From Lysobacter enzymogenes (GTDB lineage: Bacteria; Pseudomonadota; Gammaproteobacteria; Xanthomonadales; Xanthomonadaceae): DNA of 64,000 nt. The translations under genes and the position numbers were made by a program. The notes under the pieces were generated by a model, which had not been told where the DNA came from, searched no databases, and saw nothing but the letters and a program-made list of their open reading frames with translations. The stretch covers positions 407,811 to 471,810 of the forward strand of contig NZ_FNOG01000003.1 in the NCBI RefSeq assembly GCF_900106525.1, read 5' to 3'. Below, one piece after another: positions 58,897-64,000 of this stretch (position 1 is the first letter of the stretch; each line of letters opens with the position of its first letter).

Positions 58897-59970
58897 TCAC
58901 CGCGCGGCCGGCGTCGTCGTCGACAGCGCGTCGAGGAAGGCCAGCAACTGCCGCTGCTCCTCCACGGTCAGCGAGATCGGCCGTCCGCGCGCCAGACTGC
59001 GGTAGTAGATTTCGCGCTCGACCGCTTCGGCCAGGCTGACGATACTGCCGTCGTGCATGTACGGCGCGGTCGAGGCGACATCGCGCAGGCTCGGCGTGCG
59101 GAACGCGCCCAAGTCGGCCGAGCGGCGGGTCGCGGCGAAACGTCCCAACTGCGCGATCTGCGGCGAAGCCAGCACGGCTTCGCCGATCGGCTTGCGTTGG
59201 CGCTGCAGTTCGTCGAGCTGTTGCAGCATCGCGGCGACGTTGCCGGCGACCTGTTCGAAGCCCACGCCGGTGTGATGGAAGCGGTTGTCGGTCAGCGCCG
59301 CGGGCGCGCCCTCCAGACGATGGCAGTCCGCGCAGCCGGCCTTGCCGGCGAACAGCGCCAGGCCTGCGGCTTCGTCGGCGCTCAGCGCGGCGCCGGGTTC
59401 GGAAGCGCGGTGAAGGTCGTAGCGCGTCGGCGTCAACGGCAGCGAGCGCAGGTAAGCGGACAGGGCTGCGACGAGGCGTCCGGCTTCGACGCGGTCGTCG
59501 CCATACGCCGAGGCGAGCAAACGCCGGTACTCGCGGTCTTGCGACACGCGCGCGATCAGCGCGGCGCGGTCGTTCAGGCCCATTTCCACCGGATTGGTGA
59601 ACGGTTGCAGCACCACGTCTTCCAGCCGGATTTCGCGGCCGTCCCAGAAGAAGCTGGTCATCAGGCCCACGTCGTTCACGCTCGGCGCGTTGCGGGTGCC
59701 TTGCGCGCCGCCCACGCCGATGGACACCGGGCGGCCGTCGGTGAATCGCAGCGCGCTGGCGTGGCAACCGGCGCAGCTCAGGCGGCCGTCGGCGCTGAGT
59801 TGCGGATCTTCGAACAAGCGCTGCCCCAGCGCGATCCGTGCATCCGCGCCGGCGTTGTCGTCGGCGGTGGGCGCGCACGCGGTGAGCGCCGTCAGCAACC
59901 ACGCGAGCGCCATCCATCTGGCGAATGCGCGTGCGAACGGGCAGCGCGACCGGCCTGGATATCCTTTCAA
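58897..59970 (-). CDS. di-haem cytochrome c peroxidase/MauG family lipoprotein
   Basis: 357 residues from a TTG at 59970 with GGAGA 7 bp upstream; a Met at 59913 is an alternative. Signal ALAWLLTALTACAP with a lipobox. Two haem c motifs, LSCAGCHASALRF near residue 75 and GCADCHRLEGAP near 210, and FFWDGREIRLEDVVLQPF and RTPSLRDVASTAPYMHDGS in the expected places. Family members reduce H2O2 or oxidise protein side chains (MauG). The frame is open farther upstream, but that part has no family similarity. Confidence 0.88.
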   Translation of the reverse strand: MKGYPGRSRCPFARAFARWMALAWLLTALTACAPTADDNAGADARIALGQRLFEDPQLSADGRLSCAGCHASALRFTDGRPVSIGVGGAQGTRNAPSVNDVGLMTSFFWDGREIRLEDVVLQPFTNPVEMGLNDRAALIARVSQDREYRRLLASAYGDDRVEAGRLVAALSAYLRSLPLTPTRYDLHRASEPGAALSADEAAGLALFAGKAGCADCHRLEGAPAALTDNRFHHTGVGFEQVAGNVAAMLQQLDELQRQRKPIGEAVLASPQIAQLGRFAATRRSADLGAFRTPSLRDVASTAPYMHDGSIVSLAEAVEREIYYRSLARGRPISLTVEEQRQLLAFLDALSTTTPAAR

Positions 59971-60207
59971 GGCGTGCTCTCCAAATGTTTCAAATTGTTC
60001 CGGCGGCGCCCGCTGCGGCTGCACTGCCAGGGGATTCTTCCTTGTTTTCAAGGCGTTTGGTAGCGCGTGCGCAGCGGCGGGGTCGCAGCGCGCTGCCTTG
60101 ACAGTGTCACGCAGCGGTGCCTCTAATCCGGCAGCGGCGGCACTGTCTGTGGCAGGGCAGTGCCCGACAAGGACGACGGCAGCGATGCCGGACACGTAGG
60201 AATTGAC

Positions 60208-63200
60208 ATGGAACGTCATCGGCGGGAGAACGTCCCGGCGCTCGGCCGGCGCGTGGGCGCAGGTATGCGCGCAGGCGAGCATGCACGCCCGACAGGGCTT
60301 GTCGCCAAGCCTTCGCGCTGGCGCAGCATCCGCATCGCATTGGCGACCGCGCTGCTGTTATGGGCCTGGGTCGCGGCCGCGACCAGTTACGTCTACGACC
60401 CCAACGGCCGCCTGGTCGTGGTCAAGAACGACGCCGGCGAGAGCGCCCGCTACGTCTACGACCCGATGGGCAATCTGCTCAGGATCGACCGCATCGCGGC
60501 CAACGCGCTGGCGGTCTTCGGCTTCGCGCCCGGGCGCGGCAGCCCCGGCGCCAGCGTCAGGATTTCCGGGCAGGGCTTCAGTCCTACGGCCGCGCAGAAC
60601 AGCGTGAAGTTCAACGGCGTTGCGGCGACGGTCAGCGCGGCGAGCGCGTCCGAACTCACCGCGACGGTGCCGGCCGGCGCCACCACCGGGCCGATCTCGG
60701 TCGCCGTCGGCGCCGCGAGCGCCAGCAGCGTCAGCGATTTCGTCGTCGACGTCGATGCGCAGCCGCCGGTCATCACCGCCGTGAGCCCGCTGGTGGCGGA
60801 GATCGGCACCGCCGTCACCGTGGACGGGCAACACCTGCTGCCGGTCGCGGAGCAGACCAGCGTGCGTCTGGGCGGCCGCTCGACTCAACCGAGCGAGCGC
60901 ACCGATACGCGCATAGCGTTCCCGGTGCCGGCGACCGCCGGCAGCGGCAAGGTGTCGGTGACGACGCCCTACGGCACCGCCACCAGCGCCGAGGATGTCC
61001 TGGTGTTGCCGCCCGGCTACAGCGCGGCCGACATCGAACTGCGCAAGCGCCTGAGCGTGGACGCGCCGGCGCAAGGCTTTTCGATTGCCGGCGCGGGCAA
61101 GTCCGCGGCGGTGTTGTTCGACAGTGCGGGCGGCGAATTCCTCAGCGCGCAGTTTTCCGCGATCAGCGTCGGCAGCCTCAGCTACACCTTGTACGGCGTC
61201 GACAACAAGCGCTTGGCAGGCGGCACGGTGTCGCCTGCCAGCCCGAGTTTCCACCTGCCGAAACTAGCTGCGGCCGGTACTTATCTGCTGCTGTTGCGAC
61301 CAGCGTCGGCGCCGGCCAACTGGAATCTGGCGATCGAGCGCGCGGCGGCGCTGCCGCTCGACGGCGCGCCGCTGGCACTGGATACCACCACTGCCGCGCA
61401 GAGCAAGCGGGTGATATTCAGCGCCTCTTCCAGCGCCGATCTCGGCTTCGGCCTGAGCGACCACGCCACGCCGAGCGCGTGGTCGTCCGCGAGCGTCTAC
61501 GCCTACGGCCCCGACGGCGCCCAGGTCGGTTACCAGTCTTGCGAGCAGAGCAAGAACGGCTGCTCGCTGAACTTTTCCGGCGCGCTCGCCGGCGTCTACA
61601 GCCTGGTGATCCAGCCGGCGCAGAGCGGCGCGCAGACGCTCGGGTTCGATGTCAGCTTGTCCAGCGACGCGACCGCGACGCTGACCCGCGATGTCGCCAC
61701 CACGCTCAATCTCGCGAGGCGCGGCCAGAACGGGCGTCTGAGTTTCGCCGGCACCGCCGGCGATGTGGTCGGGCTATTGATCGCCGGCCAGCAAACCGTA
61801 CCGGCCGGGCGCACCGCGTATTACCGCGTGCACAAGCCCGACGGAACCTTGTGGAAGTCCACCGCCATCGCCACTGGCGCGACCATGAATCTGGCCTTGC
61901 CGACCACCGGCCGCTACCAGGTCTTCGTCGATCCCGAATACGGCGAAACCCTAACGGCGCAGGTGCTGCTGTCGTCGGGCACGCTGGCCCGGCCGGCGCT
62001 GGACGGCGCCAGCAGCAGCTTCGCCACGACCCAGCCGGGCCAGGGCGTTTACCTGGCGATCGACGCCAGCGCGGGGCAGAACCTGGGGCTGGGCTTGAGC
62101 GAGCTGACGTTGAGCAGCGGCACCGGCGTCACCGTCAACGCTTACCGGCCCGACGGCAGCCTGCAGGCAAATGCGGTCTGCTATGCGGTCAACGACGGCT
62201 GCGATCTCAACCTGTCCAACCTCGTCGCTGGCCGCTATGCGGTCGAGATCGTGCCCGGCGCCGACCAGACGATGGCGTTCAAGGCGACGCTGTCCTCGGA
62301 CGCGACCGGCGCGCTGGTGCGCGATGTCGCCAGCGTGCAGACCATCGCCCGCCGCGGCCAGAACGCGCGGCTCAGCTTCCCCGGCGTGGTCGGCGACACC
62401 GTCGCGCTGCGCATCGCCGCGCAGACCACGACGCCGGCCGCCAGCGGTGCGTACTACCGCATCTACAAGCCCGACGGCAGCAGCCTGGGCGCCACGTACG
62501 CCAGCGGCGACAAGACGCTCAACGTCGAGCTTCCGCTCAGCGGCGACTACCAGATCATGGTCGATCCGGAGTACGGCGCTACCGTATCGGCCGAGTTGAA
62601 GATCATCGCTGGCACCATCGGGGTGATGGAGCTCGACGGCAGCAGCGGCAAACACGAAACCCAGGCCGGGCAGGAGGTGGTGCTGACCTTCGGCGCGCAG
62701 GAAGGCAAACATCTGGGGCTGGGCATCAGCGACCTGACGGTGAACAGCGGCAGCTATGTGCGCGTCTACGCCTATCGTCCCAACGGCACCACCTTGCTCG
62801 ACGATCACTGGTGCCGGATCGAAAACAGCGGCTGCGGCATCAATTTCTTCAACCCGGTGTCGGGCACGTACACGGTCAAGGTCAAGCCCGTCAACGCCAC
62901 CCAGACGATGAAGTTCCGCAGCACGCTGTCGTCCGCGGCGACCGCGACGCTGACCCGCGACATGCCGCTCGCGCTGAACCTGGATCGCCGCGGCCAGGAC
63001 GGATTCTTTACTTTCGCCGGCACCAGCGGCGAGATGCTGGCGCTGCAGGTCGCCGGCCAGTCCACCGCACCGGCCGGCAAAAAGGTGGTCTATCGGGTCT
63101 ATGAGCCGAACGACCGCAGCATCCCGAAGTGGTCGGTGGAACCGAGCGCGGGCGGCTTCATCAGCATGCGGTTGCCGGCCACGGGAACCTATTGGGTCTA

Positions 63201-64000
63201 CGCCGATCCGGAGACAGGTGCGGCGGCGACGGCGCAGCTCACCCTGTCGACCGGCACGGCCAGGAGCCTGGTGGCGGACGGCGCCAGCGACAGCGTGGCG
63301 ACTGCGTTGCCCGGACAGACCCTCCACTATCGGATCGACACATCCGCGGGCCAGAACCTCGGCTTCGGCATGAGCGAGCTGGGCGTGAGCACCGGGTCGT
63401 ATGTGCGCGTGTATGCGTTCAAGCCCGACGGCAACAAACTCGTCGACGACCGTTGGTGCCGGGTCGAGGAGGGCGGTTGCGACGTCAACCTCTTCAACGC
63501 GGCCGCCGGCGTCTACAGCATCCTGATCCTGCCGTCGCGCGACGACCAGGCGATGCAGTTCAAGGCCACCCTGTCCTCGGCGCAGACCGGCACCTTGGGA
63601 CGCGATACGCCGCTGAGCTTGAACCTCGGCCGGCGCGGGCAGGACGGCCTGATGACGTTCTCGGGCACGGCCGGCGAGACCTTGGCCTTGCAGATCGCCG
63701 GACAGGCGGCGCTGCCGGCCGGCAAGGTCGCCTATCGCGTGTACGAGCCCAACAATCGCAGCCTGCCCGATTGGTCGCTGGACTCCTCGACCGGCGGCTT
63801 CATCAACATGCGCCTGCCGCGCACCGGAACCTACTGGGTGTACGCGGACCCGCTGGTCGGCTCGACCGCGACCGCGCAGGTCACCCTGTCGACCGGCACC
63901 ACCAGCGAGATGGTCCGCGACGGCGCCAGCGCCGCCATCGAAACCGGCCAGCCCGGGCAGACCGCGCACTTCCGCTTCGAAGCCGCGGCCGGAGAAAACC
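60208..64000 (+). CDS. giant YD-repeat/IPT/PPC-like tandem repeat protein (3' end outside window)
   Basis: The frame is open to the window end (over 1260 residues). Start at 60208 with AGGA 7 bp upstream; an N-terminal hydrophobic segment (IRIALATALLLWAWVAAAT, residues about 47-65) is a signal or anchor. Next come two YD (Rhs-type) repeats, SYVYDPNGRLVVVKND and RYVYDPMGNLLRID, then two IPT/TIG-like Ig domains (about residues 110-275), then four or more units of about 212 residues. Each unit has a pair of PPC-like beta-sandwich halves with a Cys pair (VCYAVNDGCDLN, WCRIENSGCGIN). Probably a secreted or surface Rhs-family protein; the core and any toxin C-terminus are outside the window. Confidence 0.85.
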   Translation, partial: MERHRRENVPALGRRVGAGMRAGEHARPTGLVAKPSRWRSIRIALATALLLWAWVAAATSYVYDPNGRLVVVKNDAGESARYVYDPMGNLLRIDRIAANALAVFGFAPGRGSPGASVRISGQGFSPTAAQNSVKFNGVAATVSAASASELTATVPAGATTGPISVAVGAASASSVSDFVVDVDAQPPVITAVSPLVAEIGTAVTVDGQHLLPVAEQTSVRLGGRSTQPSERTDTRIAFPVPATAGSGKVSVTTPYGTATSAEDVLVLPPGYSAADIELRKRLSVDAPAQGFSIAGAGKSAAVLFDSAGGEFLSAQFSAISVGSLSYTLYGVDNKRLAGGTVSPASPSFHLPKLAAAGTYLLLLRPASAPANWNLAIERAAALPLDGAPLALDTTTAAQSKRVIFSASSSADLGFGLSDHATPSAWSSASVYAYGPDGAQVGYQSCEQSKNGCSLNFSGALAGVYSLVIQPAQSGAQTLGFDVSLSSDATATLTRDVATTLNLARRGQNGRLSFAGTAGDVVGLLIAGQQTVPAGRTAYYRVHKPDGTLWKSTAIATGATMNLALPTTGRYQVFVDPEYGETLTAQVLLSSGTLARPALDGASSSFATTQPGQGVYLAIDASAGQNLGLGLSELTLSSGTGVTVNAYRPDGSLQANAVCYAVNDGCDLNLSNLVAGRYAVEIVPGADQTMAFKATLSSDATGALVRDVASVQTIARRGQNARLSFPGVVGDTVALRIAAQTTTPAASGAYYRIYKPDGSSLGATYASGDKTLNVELPLSGDYQIMVDPEYGATVSAELKIIAGTIGVMELDGSSGKHETQAGQEVVLTFGAQEGKHLGLGISDLTVNSGSYVRVYAYRPNGTTLLDDHWCRIENSGCGINFFNPVSGTYTVKVKPVNATQTMKFRSTLSSAATATLTRDMPLALNLDRRGQDGFFTFAGTSGEMLALQVAGQSTAPAGKKVVYRVYEPNDRSIPKWSVEPSAGGFISMRLPATGTYWVYADPETGAAATAQLTLSTGTARSLVADGASDSVATALPGQTLHYRIDTSAGQNLGFGMSELGVSTGSYVRVYAFKPDGNKLVDDRWCRVEEGGCDVNLFNAAAGVYSILILPSRDDQAMQFKATLSSAQTGTLGRDTPLSLNLGRRGQDGLMTFSGTAGETLALQIAGQAALPAGKVAYRVYEPNNRSLPDWSLDSSTGGFINMRLPRTGTYWVYADPLVGSTATAQVTLSTGTTSEMVRDGASAAIETGQPGQTAHFRFEAAAGEN
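61435..64000 (+). repeat. tandem repeats of about 212 codons inside the giant YD protein
   Basis: The landmark GLGLSEL/GLGISDL/GFGMSEL recurs near 61458, 62100, 62730 and 63375, giving unit lengths of about 642, 630 and 645 bp, and a fifth unit begins near 63900. Within a unit the order is LSTGT, PGQ, AGQNLGLG, VRVYAYRPDG, Cys-x6-Cys, LSSDATATLTRD, RRGQNG and VYADPE. Confidence 0.88.

Noticed and set aside
60360-63104. 914-codon open frame overlapping the YD-repeat gene
   Set aside because: Arg-rich without motifs; the frame beginning at 60208 has YD repeats, periodic modules and a ribosome site.
60500-64000. CRISPR-like periodicity
   Set aside because: The repeats are in-frame protein modules of about 640 bp, not short repeats with spacers; no cas gene is present.

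Overview
The window is very GC-rich DNA (start and stop codons aside, almost every third position is G or C), with long antisense shadow frames, long runs of genes joined by 4-bp ATGA/GTGA overlaps, several TTG/GTG starts, and many copies of a hairpin-forming repeat (CCTGTAGGAGCGGCGCGAGC and its complement). Together with the gene families present (M13 peptidase paralogues, a giant Rhs-like protein, an ECF sigma/anti-sigma/subtilase operon) this suggests a gammaproteobacterium of the Xanthomonadaceae, most likely Lysobacter or a close relative. That assignment is inferred, not proven by any marker gene.

Region by region. 1-7.3 kb is housekeeping: the end of a GGDEF-EAL protein, an ExoD/CNNM pair, a DUF47-Pit phosphate uptake operon with a possible Pho box, a YbjN-like protein, an alkyltransferase-like protein and a rhomboid protease. 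7.4-16.6 kb holds two divergent operons. On the minus strand are a CDC48-type AAA ATPase, a membrane protein and a TPR protein. On the plus strand are a MoxR ATPase, a small bpX5-like protein, a degenerate-vWA/beta-propeller protein and a bpX6-like/beta-propeller protein. Together they form a MoxR-vWA-propeller 'ternary' conflict-type system. 16.8-21.4 kb has two M13 peptidases; the first has lost its zinc ligands.

21.9-50.6 kb is the most unusual part. An ECF sigma factor with its zinc-finger anti-sigma and a lipoprotein subtilase lies downstream of a redox operon (cytochrome b561, Cyc2-like cytochrome-porin, small cytochrome c, beta-barrel). Divergent from this is a 15-gene chain: 3,4-ketoisomerase, sugar acetyltransferase, FemAB-like, aminotransferase, Wzx, GT2, Wzy, Wzz, two methyltransferases, amidohydrolase, B12/radical SAM and two GT4. 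Two further divergent operons follow: radical SAM - nucleotidyltransferase - methyltransferase - GTP cyclohydrolase II, and HPr-kinase-like - ABC exporter. By eye I found the same bipartite motif, GCAACCTT-N14-GCACNCA, in front of the sigma operon, the redox operon, the polysaccharide operon and the kinase/ABC operon, with a weaker version before the radical SAM operon. I infer one ECF regulon that ties a Wzx/Wzy-type surface glycoconjugate, a nucleotide-derived modification and an electron-transfer module together.

50.6-64 kb: a third M13 peptidase that shares a nearly identical 300-bp block with the second one, a metallo-beta-lactamase RNA exonuclease-like protein, an M24 peptidase-like protein, a GspG-like pseudopilin, a degenerate type II dehydroquinase-like protein, a BCCT transporter, a lipoprotein, a di-haem peroxidase and the start of a giant YD-repeat protein built from about 212-residue PPC-like tandem modules, which runs off the window. 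No tRNA, rRNA, CRISPR array, transposase or phage gene was seen.
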